A stretch of DNA of 64,000 nt from Rhodospirillaceae bacterium (GTDB lineage: Bacteria > Pseudomonadota > Alphaproteobacteria > UBA828). The notes under the pieces are model-generated. The model was not told where the DNA came from. It did no database searches and worked only from the letters and a program-made list of their open reading frames with translations. Both the position numbers and the translations under genes were made by a program. Below, piece by piece: positions 49,874 through 59,520 of the stretch. Numbering within the stretch: position 1 is the first letter of the stretch; each line of letters begins with the position of its first letter. The stretch covers positions 51,232 through 115,231 of the forward strand of contig PBVE01000020.1 of NCBI GenBank assembly GCA_002728135.1, written 5' to 3'.

Positions 49874-51319
49874 ATGACAGAATTTTCAGCACCAGATTAT
49901 TTACCTGCATTACCGGAAATATTTCTTGGCGGTATTTCACTTATATTGCTGACAATTGGAGTTTTTGTTGGAAATAGAATTACAACATTACTTACTTGGG
50001 TTACTTCATTAGTACTTATTGCTGCAGTAGTTATAATTCTCTCTCTAAATATAAATGATCAGATAACCTTTGGCGGTTTATATATTGCAGACACTTTTGG
50101 AACTTTTATGAAATGTTTAGTTTTAATAGGTGGAGCAATAACACTCATAATGGGTATGAGCTATGTCAAAAATGAAGGGATGAAACGTTTTGAATTTCCA
50201 ATTCTAATTCTCTTTGCAACAACAGGCATGCTGTTAATGATTTCAGCGAACGACTTAATATCTTTATATGTAGGATTAGAGATGCAAAGTCTAGCACTTT
50301 ATATTGTTGCTGCATTTAAAAGAGAAAGTATCAGATCTACAGAGTCTGGATTGAAGTATTTTGTTTTAGGAGCTTTATCATCTGGATTACTGCTTTATGG
50401 CGCTACATTAGTATATGGTTTTGCTGGAGGAACAAGCTATGAGGCAATTGGTAATATTATAGAATCTGGAGATTTATCATTAGGGTTATTAATAGGACTG
50501 GTGTTTATTGCATCTGCATTAGCATTCAAAGTTTCTGCAGTTCCATTTCATATGTGGACACCTGACGTATATGAAGGTGCTCCAACCCCAGTAACAGCCT
50601 TCTTTGCTGCTGCTCCAAAAATTGCAGCAATGGCAGTATTAATTCGTGTATTAATAGGTCCATTTTATGATGCGTTTGATCAATGGCAGCAGATTATAAT
50701 CTTTATTTCTATTGCTTCTATGGTATTAGGTGCTTTTGCAGCGATAATGCAAGCTAATATTAAACGTCTTTTAGCATATAGTTCTATTGGACATGTAGGA
50801 TATGCTCTAGTCGGTTTAGCGTCAGGGAATGAAGAGGGCATACGTGGTGTAATTATATATTTATCAATATATATGGTTATGACACTAGGAGCATTTGGTT
50901 GTGTCCTTGTTATGCGTAAACGGGGCCAAATGATTGAGAATATTAATGACCTTGCTGGGCTTTCAAGAAGCAACCCACCTTTAGCATTGGTTTTCTCTAT
51001 ATTTTTGTTCTCTATGGCAGGGATTCCACCATTAGCAGGTTTTTTTGGAAAATTTTATGTATTTATGTCAGCAGTTAATGCTGACTTAATTGGATTAGCA
51101 GTTATTGGCGTTCTAACTAGTGTTATTGGAGCTTTTTACTATATACGCATAGTCAAAATTATCTATTTTGATAAACCTAAAGACTCTTTTGATAAGCCAA
51201 TTAATATAGAGATAACTGCAACACTTACTTTAACAGGTATTATAACAGCCTTCTTTTTTGCATATCCTTCCCCGATTATTTCAGGTGCAGCGATAGCTGC
51301 CCGATCACTTCTACCTTAG
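49874..51319 (+). CDS. nuoN: NADH-quinone oxidoreductase subunit N
   Basis: This third antiporter-like subunit is 481 residues long. LYVGLEMQSLALYIV carries the key glutamate and FKVSAVPFHMWTPDVYEGAPTPVTAF the lysine-helix region. I took ATG 49874, just after the nuoM stop, since MTEFSAPDYLPALPEIFL is a normal start; the frame is open back to 49823 inside nuoM. It ends the nuo series and is followed by birA after sixteen bases. Confidence 0.96.
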   Translation: MTEFSAPDYLPALPEIFLGGISLILLTIGVFVGNRITTLLTWVTSLVLIAAVVIILSLNINDQITFGGLYIADTFGTFMKCLVLIGGAITLIMGMSYVKNEGMKRFEFPILILFATTGMLLMISANDLISLYVGLEMQSLALYIVAAFKRESIRSTESGLKYFVLGALSSGLLLYGATLVYGFAGGTSYEAIGNIIESGDLSLGLLIGLVFIASALAFKVSAVPFHMWTPDVYEGAPTPVTAFFAAAPKIAAMAVLIRVLIGPFYDAFDQWQQIIIFISIASMVLGAFAAIMQANIKRLLAYSSIGHVGYALVGLASGNEEGIRGVIIYLSIYMVMTLGAFGCVLVMRKRGQMIENINDLAGLSRSNPPLALVFSIFLFSMAGIPPLAGFFGKFYVFMSAVNADLIGLAVIGVLTSVIGAFYYIRIVKIIYFDKPKDSFDKPINIEITATLTLTGIITAFFFAYPSPIISGAAIAARSLLP

Positions 51320-51335
51320 TCAGGAAGAGGCAGTA

Positions 51336-52133
51336 ATGCCGAAACCTATAATACCTTCAAATTTTTCTATTAAATATTTTAATTCTGTAACCAGTACAAA
51401 TAACACTGCTTGTCTAGAAGCTGATCAAGGAGCAGCAGCTGGAACTGTTATTCTTGCGAAATCACAAACTTGTGGAAGAGGAAGGTATGGTAGAAATTGG
51501 GAATCTCCTGCAGGTAATTTATATGCATCAATTTTATTGAGGCCAGATTGCCCGGTAATTGTTGCTGCACAAACATCATTAGTTACCTCTATTGCTGTTT
51601 GGGAAACTGTATCAACTTTTCTTCCTAAAAATTGTGAAGTTCTATGTAAATGGCCAAACGACATACTTGTTAATCAAAAAAAAATATCCGGAATATTATT
51701 AGAATCACAAATTCTTAAAAATGATACATCTAATCCAATTATCGAATGGTTGATCATTGGCATTGGAATTAATATTTCAACTTACCCCAGAATTAAATCT
51801 AATTACAAAGCTACTTCTTTATCAAAAGAATGTGGATTTCAATTAAACGTAGATAAAGTTTTAAGTTTATTATTATTAAATATGGAAAAAATGTTAAATC
51901 TTTGGGCAAATAAAGGGATGAGTCCAATTATAAAATTATGGATTTCAAAAACATGCCCATTTGGACAGGCACTAATAGTAGAATCACCCAATGGAACAAT
52001 TTCTGGTAAATTTAATGGCTTAAATAAGCAAGGGGAATTAAAAATTATAACACATAATAATCTTGAAAAAATAATATCTGCAGGTGATGTTCACTTTTCA
52101 AGCTCAAGGAAAGATAATGCTTCTAGCAATTGA
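51336..52133 (+). CDS. birA: Biotin--[acetyl-CoA-carboxylase] ligase
   Basis: This 265-residue enzyme attaches biotin to carrier proteins such as the acetyl-CoA carboxylase subunit. The catalytic glycine-rich motif GRGRYGRNWESPAGNLYASILLRP and the KWPNDILVNQKKISGILLE segment are clear. It lacks the N-terminal helix-turn-helix of E. coli BirA, so it is a ligase and not a repressor. Its location after nuoN is common in alphaproteobacteria. It overlaps coaX by 17 bases. Confidence 0.94.
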   Translation: MPKPIIPSNFSIKYFNSVTSTNNTACLEADQGAAAGTVILAKSQTCGRGRYGRNWESPAGNLYASILLRPDCPVIVAAQTSLVTSIAVWETVSTFLPKNCEVLCKWPNDILVNQKKISGILLESQILKNDTSNPIIEWLIIGIGINISTYPRIKSNYKATSLSKECGFQLNVDKVLSLLLLNMEKMLNLWANKGMSPIIKLWISKTCPFGQALIVESPNGTISGKFNGLNKQGELKIITHNNLEKIISAGDVHFSSSRKDNASSN

Positions 52134-52893
52134 CGTTGGTAACACAAACACTGTTTTTGCTGTTTACCGCGATGAAGAACTTTGTGGACAATGGCGTGCA
52201 GCTACAGATCCACTTAGAACAGCTGATGAATATGCGGTGTGGTTAAATCAGTTATTTAAAGAGTCAAATTTATCACTTAGATATATTAAATCTTCAATTT
52301 TATCTACTGTAGTACCACAATGCCAATACGCTGTTGTAGATATGTGTGAACGATATTGTTCATGTACTCCAATAAATGTGGGTGATGAAAACGTAAATCT
52401 TGGCATAAATATTCATGTAGATCGGCCATGGGAGGTCGGTGCTGACCGTCTAGTTAATGCAGTAGGTGCACATAAAACTTATGATAAAGCTGCTATCATT
52501 ATAGATTTTGGTACTGCTACAACATTTGATGTTGTAGGAACTGATGGCTCATATGAAGGAGGAGTGATTGCTCCAGGAGTAAACTTGTCACTTGAAGCAT
52601 TACACCAAGACGCTGCACAATTACCAAGGGTGGCAATTAGAAAACCTAACAGAGTAATTGCTCGTGAAACTGTAACTGCAATGGAAGCAGGAGTTTATTG
52701 GGGTTATTTAGGCCTCATTGAAGGAATTGTAAGCCGTATGCAAGAAGAATATAATATACCTACGATGGTTATTGCGACAGGAGGATTAGCATCACTTTTT
52801 TCTAACGGAACATCAATTATTAATACAGTAGACCTTGATTTAACAATAAGGGGACTACTAGAAATATATAAACTGAATAGCGACCAAAATTAA
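52117..52893 (+). CDS. coaX: Type III pantothenate kinase
   Basis: This 258-residue enzyme phosphorylates pantothenate in the first step of coenzyme A synthesis. Phosphate-binding motifs are DVGNTNTVFAVY at the start and IDFGTATTFDVV in the middle, followed by GGVIAPGVNLS. ATG 52117 has AAGGA upstream; a longer frame from 52084 has no family support. Confidence 0.95.
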   Translation: MLLAIDVGNTNTVFAVYRDEELCGQWRAATDPLRTADEYAVWLNQLFKESNLSLRYIKSSILSTVVPQCQYAVVDMCERYCSCTPINVGDENVNLGINIHVDRPWEVGADRLVNAVGAHKTYDKAAIIIDFGTATTFDVVGTDGSYEGGVIAPGVNLSLEALHQDAAQLPRVAIRKPNRVIARETVTAMEAGVYWGYLGLIEGIVSRMQEEYNIPTMVIATGGLASLFSNGTSIINTVDLDLTIRGLLEIYKLNSDQN

Positions 52894-52895
52894 TT

Positions 52896-54587
52896 ATGCA
52901 AACTAATTTATCTGAAGTGCCAGCTCTTTCTGACGATCATATATATTTTATTCCTTTAGGTGGCACTGGTGAAATTGGAATGAATCTTAATGTTTATCAG
53001 TTAAATAACTCACTCATTGCCGTTGATTTAGGAATGACTTTTGCGGACGAATCATTACCTGGTATCGACCTATTAGTTCCTGATCCAGAATATCTAGTTA
53101 AAAATAAGAAAAAACTATTAGGACTCTTAATAACACACGCTCATGAAGATCATATTGGAGCAATACCTTACATATGGCCGGAATTACAATGTCCAATTTA
53201 TGCAACTCCCTTCGCCGGAGAACTGATTTCTCAGAAGTGCAATGAATTCTCTAATATAGAGAACATACCCTTAAATATTGTTTCTAATTCTAAGCCAATA
53301 AAACTAGGCCCTTTTGAAATTAGTTATATTCCTATTACTCATTCAATACCTGAAGCCAGGTCACTACAAATTAAAACTCATTTAGGAACCTTAGTTCATA
53401 CAGGTGACTGGAAATTGGATAAAGATCCCTTAATAGGCCCAAAAACTAAAGAAAAAACATTTCGTACTATAGGCAAAAAAGGTGTGATAGCGGTTATAGG
53501 TGATTCCACAAATGCGCCGCAGGAAGGTTGGTCAGGCTCTGAACTTACAGTTAAAAAAACTTTCTTAGAACTCTTTCAAAATAAAAAAGGAACTATTGCT
53601 GTAACACATTTCTCATCAAACATTGCGCGTCTAGTATCTATCATAAGCTCAGCACATTCAGTAAATCGAGAAGTAGTTTTGGTTGGTCGTTCTCTTAAAA
53701 AATATTTTAACGCTGCTAAAAAAACAGGGGTTATAAAAGATCTAAGAGTTTTATCAGAGGAAGAGGGTAAAAATCTTCATCCTGATCAAATCATACTTGT
53801 TTGTACGGGATGTCAAGGTGAACCTAGAGCCGCCATGTCAAAATTAGCTGGTGAATATCATCCATGCTTATCGTTAGAATCTGGTGATACTGTAATTTTT
53901 TCTTCAAAGATTATTCCAGGGAATGAAAAGCCTATTGCTGTTCTAAAAAACAAATTAAACCAAAAAGGCATCAAAATAATAGATGAAAATTTTAAAGGTA
54001 TACATGTATCTGGTCATCCTCATAAAGATGAGATAAAAGAATTATATAGTTGGTTAAAACCAAAAGCTGTAATTCCAGTCCACGGAGAAAATCGACACTT
54101 ACAATCTCACTCTAATATTGCATTAGATGCTGGAATTCAAACATCTCCTATAATTAAAAACGGAGATATATTAAAAATTGCACCTGGCAAAGTTGAAGTT
54201 GTATGTAGTATTCAATCAGGAAAACTTGCTGTTGATGGCTCTAGACTTTTAAAAGTAAACCACCCCTCCATTAAACGAAGGAATAAACTAAAAGAAAACG
54301 GTATTGTTTTAGTTGCTATGGCAATAACTAAAACTGGCAGATTACTTGGTGAGGTTTCCATTACTGGCCATGGGATATTTGACTCAGAAGATGAAACATT
54401 ATTAATAAATAAAGCTAGAATATTAGCAATGAGAATAATAAACGAGGATAAAAAATTAAGTATTTTTTGTGCACAGAATACTAAAGAAAAAATTCGTTTG
54501 GCATTAAAAAAATTTTTTAAGGACCATTATAATAAAAAGCCTCGTATAGAGGTGCAGCTAATTTTAACAAAACACACACATATCTAA
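52896..54587 (+). CDS. rnj: Ribonuclease J
   Basis: This 563-residue metallo-beta-lactamase/beta-CASP RNase acts as a 5'-3' exo- and endonuclease. The zinc site is THAHEDHIGA (H81, H83, D85, H86), followed by VHTGDWKLD and the beta-CASP part with SGHPHKDEIKELY and IPVHGENRHL. The FIPLGGTGEIGMN start is an RNase J mark. It sits two bases after coaX. Confidence 0.95.
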   Translation: MQTNLSEVPALSDDHIYFIPLGGTGEIGMNLNVYQLNNSLIAVDLGMTFADESLPGIDLLVPDPEYLVKNKKKLLGLLITHAHEDHIGAIPYIWPELQCPIYATPFAGELISQKCNEFSNIENIPLNIVSNSKPIKLGPFEISYIPITHSIPEARSLQIKTHLGTLVHTGDWKLDKDPLIGPKTKEKTFRTIGKKGVIAVIGDSTNAPQEGWSGSELTVKKTFLELFQNKKGTIAVTHFSSNIARLVSIISSAHSVNREVVLVGRSLKKYFNAAKKTGVIKDLRVLSEEEGKNLHPDQIILVCTGCQGEPRAAMSKLAGEYHPCLSLESGDTVIFSSKIIPGNEKPIAVLKNKLNQKGIKIIDENFKGIHVSGHPHKDEIKELYSWLKPKAVIPVHGENRHLQSHSNIALDAGIQTSPIIKNGDILKIAPGKVEVVCSIQSGKLAVDGSRLLKVNHPSIKRRNKLKENGIVLVAMAITKTGRLLGEVSITGHGIFDSEDETLLINKARILAMRIINEDKKLSIFCAQNTKEKIRLALKKFFKDHYNKKPRIEVQLILTKHTHI

Positions 54588-54608
54588 ATACTAAATTGGA
54601 GACTAAAT

Positions 54609-55013
54609 ATGATCGGACAACTTAACCATGTGGCTATAGCTGTCTCAGATATTAAAAAAGCATCTAATTTCTATCACTTTAATTTAGGTGCTGATATTTC
54701 AGAACTGCATGAACTTCCTGAACACGGTGTCCAAACTGTTTTTGTTGATCTACAAAACACTAAAATTGAATTAATTACCCCGCTAGGAGAAAACTCACCT
54801 ATTAAAGCTTTTCTTGAAAAAAACCCTGAGGGTGGAATTCATCATGTTTGCTATGAAGTCTTAGACATAAATAAGGCCACTAAAAAATTAAGTTCTGAGG
54901 GATATAGAATACTTGGAGATGGACAACCAAAAATAGGTGCTCATGGTAAGCCAGTTATATTTCTTCATCCAAAAGATTGTTTTGGTTGTCTTATTGAACT
55001 TGAAGAAAAATAA
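54609..55013 (+). CDS. mce: Methylmalonyl-CoA epimerase
   Basis: This 134-residue VOC-fold enzyme interconverts the R and S forms of methylmalonyl-CoA in propionate metabolism. Metal ligands are in GQLNHVAIAV (His), GGIHHVCYEV (His) and CLIELEE (Glu). It lies within the conserved rnj-mce-DUF1467-proS series. Confidence 0.93.
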   Translation: MIGQLNHVAIAVSDIKKASNFYHFNLGADISELHELPEHGVQTVFVDLQNTKIELITPLGENSPIKAFLEKNPEGGIHHVCYEVLDINKATKKLSSEGYRILGDGQPKIGAHGKPVIFLHPKDCFGCLIELEEK

Positions 55014-55027
55014 TTAAAGGAAAATCA

Positions 55028-55261
55028 GTGAATATTTTTACAGCAATATTAGTCTTTGTAGTTGTATGGTGGTTAATATGGTTTATAGCTTTACCAATAG
55101 GAGTTAAAACATCAGAAAATGTAAAAATTGGCAACACTGAGAGTGCACCCGATAAGCCCAGACTTTTATTAAAAGCTTCTATTACTACTTTTTTATCACT
55201 CATAATAGCTGGAATTATTTTATACTTAATTAAATCTGGTGTATTTTCAATTATAGATTAA
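55028..55261 (+). CDS. DUF1467 family small membrane protein
   Basis: This 77-residue protein has two hydrophobic helices, about residues 3-25 and 50-70, with the conserved WFIALPIGVKTSE in the connecting part. The family is nearly always found between mce and proS in alphaproteobacteria, and its function is not known. The start is GTG, with AAAGGA upstream. Confidence 0.88.
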   Translation: MNIFTAILVFVVVWWLIWFIALPIGVKTSENVKIGNTESAPDKPRLLLKASITTFLSLIIAGIILYLIKSGVFSIID

Positions 55262-55442
55262 AACAAAATTCTTTATCTCTGTAGTAATTTTGGTGACCTT
55301 TGCTGTTTGCTAAAGATAAAAGTATCTGTTTATGATGATCTATTGTTGATGCACAGTTTTGCCTAGTTTTAAAACAACTATTAGGTATAAATACTTTATA
55401 GTAGTTAAAACTTAATTAATTTAATAAAAAAAGATTATTTCC

Positions 55443-56756
55443 ATGAGGTTATCAAAACTATTCTTACCGACTCTGAAGGAGAATCCAACAGAGGCACAAA
55501 TACCTTCACACAGGCTAATGCTCAGAGCTGGAATGATTAGACAGTCATCAGCAGGAATTTATACATGGTTGCCACTAGGCTGTACTGTTCTAAAAAAAAT
55601 AGAAACTATTGTAAGAGAAGAAATGAACCAGACTGGGGCACAGGAAGTTCTTATGCCAACAATACAGCCTGCAGAAATATGGAAAGAAAGCGGAAGATAT
55701 AACGACTATGGTAAAGAAATGTTAAGAATTTCAGACAGGCATAAGAGAGAACTATTATATGGTCCAACACATGAGGAAGTAATCACTGATGTTTTTAGAA
55801 ACACAATAAAAAGTTATAAAGATTTACCTTATAATTTATATCAAATTCATTGGAAGTTTCGAGATGAAGTAAGGCCACGTTTTGGTGTAATGCGAGGCCG
55901 TGAATTTTTTATGAAAGATTGCTATTCTTTTGACATTGATAAAAGTAGTGCCAAGCATTCATATAACAAGATGTTTATGGCATATCTTAGGTGTTATGCT
56001 CGTCTTGGGCTTAAGCCCATACCAATGCAGGCAGATACAGGAGCAATTGGAGGTGACCTATCACATGAATTTATTGTACTAGCTGATACAGGAGAGAGTG
56101 AAGTTTATTGTGATGTAGATTGGTTAAAGATGGATCCGCTTAGTCTGGATATAAATTATGAAAATAATTTGGAGCAATATGTCGAAGAATGGACAAAATT
56201 ATATGCTGCTACCGACAATAAACACTCTTCTACAAACTGTCCATTACCAGATTCAAGACTGCATAAAGGGCGTGGCATTGAAGTTGGTCATATCTTCTAC
56301 TTTGGCACTAAATATTCTGAATCTATGGGAGCAAAAGTAACAAATGTAAATGGTCTAGATATTCCTGTTGAAATGGGTTCATATGGGATAGGTGTATCCC
56401 GGCTAGTTGGAGCAATAATTGAAGCAAATCATGATGATGCAGGAATTATTTGGCCAGATTCTGTAACGCCATACAAGATTGGAATAATTAATATTAAATA
56501 TGGTGATTCTAAATGTGATCAAATGTGTGAAAAAATCTACAAAGAACTGAAAAACAAGAATATTGAGGTTCTTTATGATGATCGACCAGAAAGAGCCGGC
56601 GTGAAATTTGCAAATATGGACTTAATAGGACTTCCATGGCAAATTACAGTCGGACCACGTAATACTAAAGATGGCTTGGTTGAACTTTGTAGACGTGGAA
56701 ACAATGAACAGAAAATAACTTTATCTATTGACTCAGTTCTTTCAAGGACATACTGA
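55443..56756 (+). CDS. proS: Prolyl-tRNA synthetase
   Basis: This class II synthetase of 437 residues charges tRNA-Pro. Motif 2 is seen around [21 protein letters not shown] and motif 3 in [13 protein letters not shown], followed by an anticodon domain. It lacks the large insertion (INS) editing domain of about 180 residues of the E. coli enzyme, as is normal for alphaproteobacteria, so mis-charged Ala-tRNA-Pro must be cleared by another protein. The 181-base gap before it is AT-rich, with no clear feature. Confidence 0.96.
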   Translation: MRLSKLFLPTLKENPTEAQIPSHRLMLRAGMIRQSSAGIYTWLPLGCTVLKKIETIVREEMNQTGAQEVLMPTIQPAEIWKESGRYNDYGKEMLRISDRHKRELLYGPTHEEVITDVFRNTIKSYKDLPYNLYQIHWKFRDEVRPRFGVMRGREFFMKDCYSFDIDKSSAKHSYNKMFMAYLRCYARLGLKPIPMQADTGAIGGDLSHEFIVLADTGESEVYCDVDWLKMDPLSLDINYENNLEQYVEEWTKLYAATDNKHSSTNCPLPDSRLHKGRGIEVGHIFYFGTKYSESMGAKVTNVNGLDIPVEMGSYGIGVSRLVGAIIEANHDDAGIIWPDSVTPYKIGIINIKYGDSKCDQMCEKIYKELKNKNIEVLYDDRPERAGVKFANMDLIGLPWQITVGPRNTKDGLVELCRRGNNEQKITLSIDSVLSRTY

Positions 56757-56764
56757 GAATAACC

Positions 56765-58012
56765 ATGTTCTCTTTATTTGAGCGTACAATTGCTTTTCGC
56801 TACTTACGATCACGTAAATCAGAAGGTTTTCTGTCTGTAATAACAGCCTTTTCTCTAATTGGAATAGCCCTTGGTGTAGCTACTTTAATTGTTGTTATGG
56901 CTGTCATGAATGGCTTTCGCGATGAATTAATTACCCGTATTGTAGGCCTAAATGGTCAGATATCAGTCTATGCTACAACCCCAGAAACCTCTTCAGACTT
57001 TAACTCTCTTGCAATAAAAATTCATAGTTTAGATTCAGTAAAAAACGTTACCCCAATTCTACAAGGTCAAGTGATGGCTTCAAAGGGAAGAAAATACACC
57101 GGAGCTATTGTTAGAGGCTTTCAAGGTTCTGATATTGAAAATTTTAAACTTTTAACTAGTAATATAATTTCAGGATCAATTGAGGAATTTAAGGCAAACA
57201 AAGGTATTCTTATAGGTTATGAGTTTGCACGTAAACTCAATGTGAAAACAGGTGATAATTTAGGTATAATATCCCCACAATCAACATCTACAGCGTTTGG
57301 TTCAGTTCCCAGAGCACGCAATTATAGAATTGCTGGCGTATTTAATTCAGGAATGTTTGAGTACGACAGTGGGTTTATATTTATGCCCTTATCATTAGCT
57401 CAGCTACATTTTAAAATGCCAGAATCAATTACAAGAATTGATGTAGATTTGAATGACTCTAGAAATGTAGAGAAAATAAGTTTACAGCTACAAGAAATAG
57501 TTGGAAAAAATTGGTTTATCCAAAATTGGAAACAAAGACATTCGCAATTTTTTAATGCACTAAAGGTAGAGAGATATTTAATGTTTATAATTCTTGCCCT
57601 GATTATCCTGGTTGCTGCATTTAATATAATTTCAGGATTAATAATGGCAGTTAAAGATAAGGAACATGACATAGCAATACTCAGAACAATGGGGGCTACT
57701 CGTGCTCAAATAATGAAAATATTTTTTATTAATGGTGCGTCTATAGGCGTTTTTGGAACCTTAATTGGAGTTTTGCTAGGAATTGTTTTTGCGATTAATA
57801 TAGATTCTATAAGAATCTGGGTTGAAAGTTTGACAGGAGTAGAGTTATTTGCGGCTAAAATCCGTTTCTTATCTGAATTACCAGTAACAATTGCTTGGGA
57901 AAATATATTACCTGTAATATTGATTTCTCTATTATTATCCTTCTTAGCAACGCTTTATCCTTCTTGGAAAGCTTCAAAAGTTGACCCTGCGAAAGCCCTA
58001 AGAGATGAATAA
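56765..58012 (+). CDS. lolC: Lipoprotein-releasing ABC transporter permease (LolC/LolE)
   Basis: This 415-residue inner-membrane protein has one N-terminal helix, a large periplasmic MacB-like domain, and three C-terminal helices (FtsX type). It releases lipoproteins for transport to the outer membrane. The SVITAFSLIGIALGVATLIVVMAVMNGF stretch and MGATRAQIMKIFFINGASIG near the end are family marks. Only one permease gene is present, so it probably forms a homodimer. It overlaps lolD by eight bases. Confidence 0.95.
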   Translation: MFSLFERTIAFRYLRSRKSEGFLSVITAFSLIGIALGVATLIVVMAVMNGFRDELITRIVGLNGQISVYATTPETSSDFNSLAIKIHSLDSVKNVTPILQGQVMASKGRKYTGAIVRGFQGSDIENFKLLTSNIISGSIEEFKANKGILIGYEFARKLNVKTGDNLGIISPQSTSTAFGSVPRARNYRIAGVFNSGMFEYDSGFIFMPLSLAQLHFKMPESITRIDVDLNDSRNVEKISLQLQEIVGKNWFIQNWKQRHSQFFNALKVERYLMFIILALIILVAAFNIISGLIMAVKDKEHDIAILRTMGATRAQIMKIFFINGASIGVFGTLIGVLLGIVFAINIDSIRIWVESLTGVELFAAKIRFLSELPVTIAWENILPVILISLLLSFLATLYPSWKASKVDPAKALRDE

Positions 58013-58691
58013 TAAAACTCTTGCATTAAACATGAATAAAATTACTCATGTATATAATCAAGGAGATACTGAGATTCGGATTTTTTCGGAGGCAGATTTC
58101 TCTCTTAGACTTGGTGAAACCGTAGCATTAGTTGGACCATCAGGGTCGGGTAAATCCACATTTCTTCAAATTGGGGGTTTACTAGAAAAACCTGATAAAG
58201 GAGATATCTTTATATCTGGGCATAAATCTTCTCTAACTTCAGATAAACAAACGACTTTATTACGTTCAAGATATCTTGGTTTTGTATATCAACATCATCA
58301 TTTATTAAATGAATTTAATGCATTAGAAAATGTTATTATACCTCAATTATTATTAGGGAAGTCAAAAAAAGACTCTACTCATAAAGCAAGGTTTCTTCTA
58401 AAACGATTAGGTTTAGGTGATAGAGAAACTCATAGACCAAATAAATTATCGGGTGGTGAACAACAACGGGTTGCTATAGCAAGAGCACTGTCTAATGATC
58501 CACAAATTATCTTAGCAGATGAACCGACAGGGAATTTAGATCAAGATACAGCTGATCTGGTTTTTGATTTCTTACTAGAAACTATAGATGAAAACGGCTT
58601 ATCTGTAGTATTTGCAACACATAATTTGGAATTTGCAAAACGTATGAATCGGACAATAACTATCACCAATGGTAAAATTGCTGAAGTCTAA
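58005..58691 (+). CDS. lolD: Lipoprotein-releasing ABC transporter ATPase LolD
   Basis: This 228-residue ATPase works with the permease upstream. Walker A is GPSGSGKST, the signature is [15 protein letters not shown], Walker B is [11 protein letters not shown], and the switch His is in FATHN. The LolD-like [16 protein letters not shown] is present. Confidence 0.95.
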   Translation: MNNKTLALNMNKITHVYNQGDTEIRIFSEADFSLRLGETVALVGPSGSGKSTFLQIGGLLEKPDKGDIFISGHKSSLTSDKQTTLLRSRYLGFVYQHHHLLNEFNALENVIIPQLLLGKSKKDSTHKARFLLKRLGLGDRETHRPNKLSGGEQQRVAIARALSNDPQIILADEPTGNLDQDTADLVFDFLLETIDENGLSVVFATHNLEFAKRMNRTITITNGKIAEV

Positions 58692-58730
58692 AGCATACTG
58701 TTAATAAAATTTAGTAAGCTTTTGTTATAT

Positions 58731-59381
58731 TTAATACATCTCTGTTTTATAGTTCTCTTCTACAAATTCATCTGCCTCTATAATTTCTTGTTCACTTGGA
58801 GGATTATCGTCTGAGGCGGTCTGCTCCAAAATCATTTTAGCTAATGAGGGCATGGCAGTGCGATCCTGCTTACTAGATTCATCCCATAATTTAGAGCGCT
58901 TGAACGCTTTAGCACAGTGTAAAAATGCCTCATTTACTTTGACCAAAATGCCTGCCTTTGGAATCTTTCCGTTTACAATACATTGATTAAGAATTTCTTG
59001 ATCTTGCACTACAGTAGCATTACCATTTACTCTAAGTGTATCATCAAAACCTGGTATAAGAAAAAGTATGCCCACATTAGGATTCTCAATGATATTTGTC
59101 ATTGTATCTAGTCTATTATTACCTGGTCTATCAGGAATAAATATTGTTTCACCATCCAGCACTTGAACAAAACCAGGGGGATCGCCTCTTGGAGAAACAT
59201 CTGCCTTGCCATCACTATCTGAAGTACCCAAACATAAAAAAGGTGATTTTGATATAAATTCTTGGCAGTATTTATCAAGTTTTGGAAGACATTTTTGCTC
59301 AGCTATATCCATAGTCTCCCCATATGCCAAACGTAACTCACTCTCTGTTCCTATTTTTACATTACTTGGTTTGTCACTCAT
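58731..59381 (-). CDS. Pyridoxamine-5'-phosphate-oxidase-like FMN-binding protein (MSMEG_1061-type PPOX family)
   Basis: This 216-residue split-barrel flavin-binding protein has CLGTSDSDGKADVSPRGDPPGFVQVLD, with SPRGD typical, FIPDRPGNNRLDTMTNII, and LFLIPGFDDTLRVNG. Members probably bind FMN or F420. The substrate is unknown. The ATG at 59379-59381 has GGAG seven bases upstream; a longer frame to 59417 has no such support. It is the only minus-strand gene in the last 35 kb and interrupts an otherwise collinear series. Confidence 0.85.
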   Translation of the reverse strand: MSDKPSNVKIGTESELRLAYGETMDIAEQKCLPKLDKYCQEFISKSPFLCLGTSDSDGKADVSPRGDPPGFVQVLDGETIFIPDRPGNNRLDTMTNIIENPNVGILFLIPGFDDTLRVNGNATVVQDQEILNQCIVNGKIPKAGILVKVNEAFLHCAKAFKRSKLWDESSKQDRTAMPSLAKMILEQTASDDNPPSEQEIIEADEFVEENYKTEMY

Positions 59382-59520
59382 AAAATAGCTCCAATCACAA
59401 CAATAACTCACTGACAAAAATTATTTAATATATACTATAACAGTATAGATTAATTTTAAGCTACATCTTAGATTCTACAACGGCTGAAATCATATTAATT
59501 ATAAAATTAAAAATCACACA

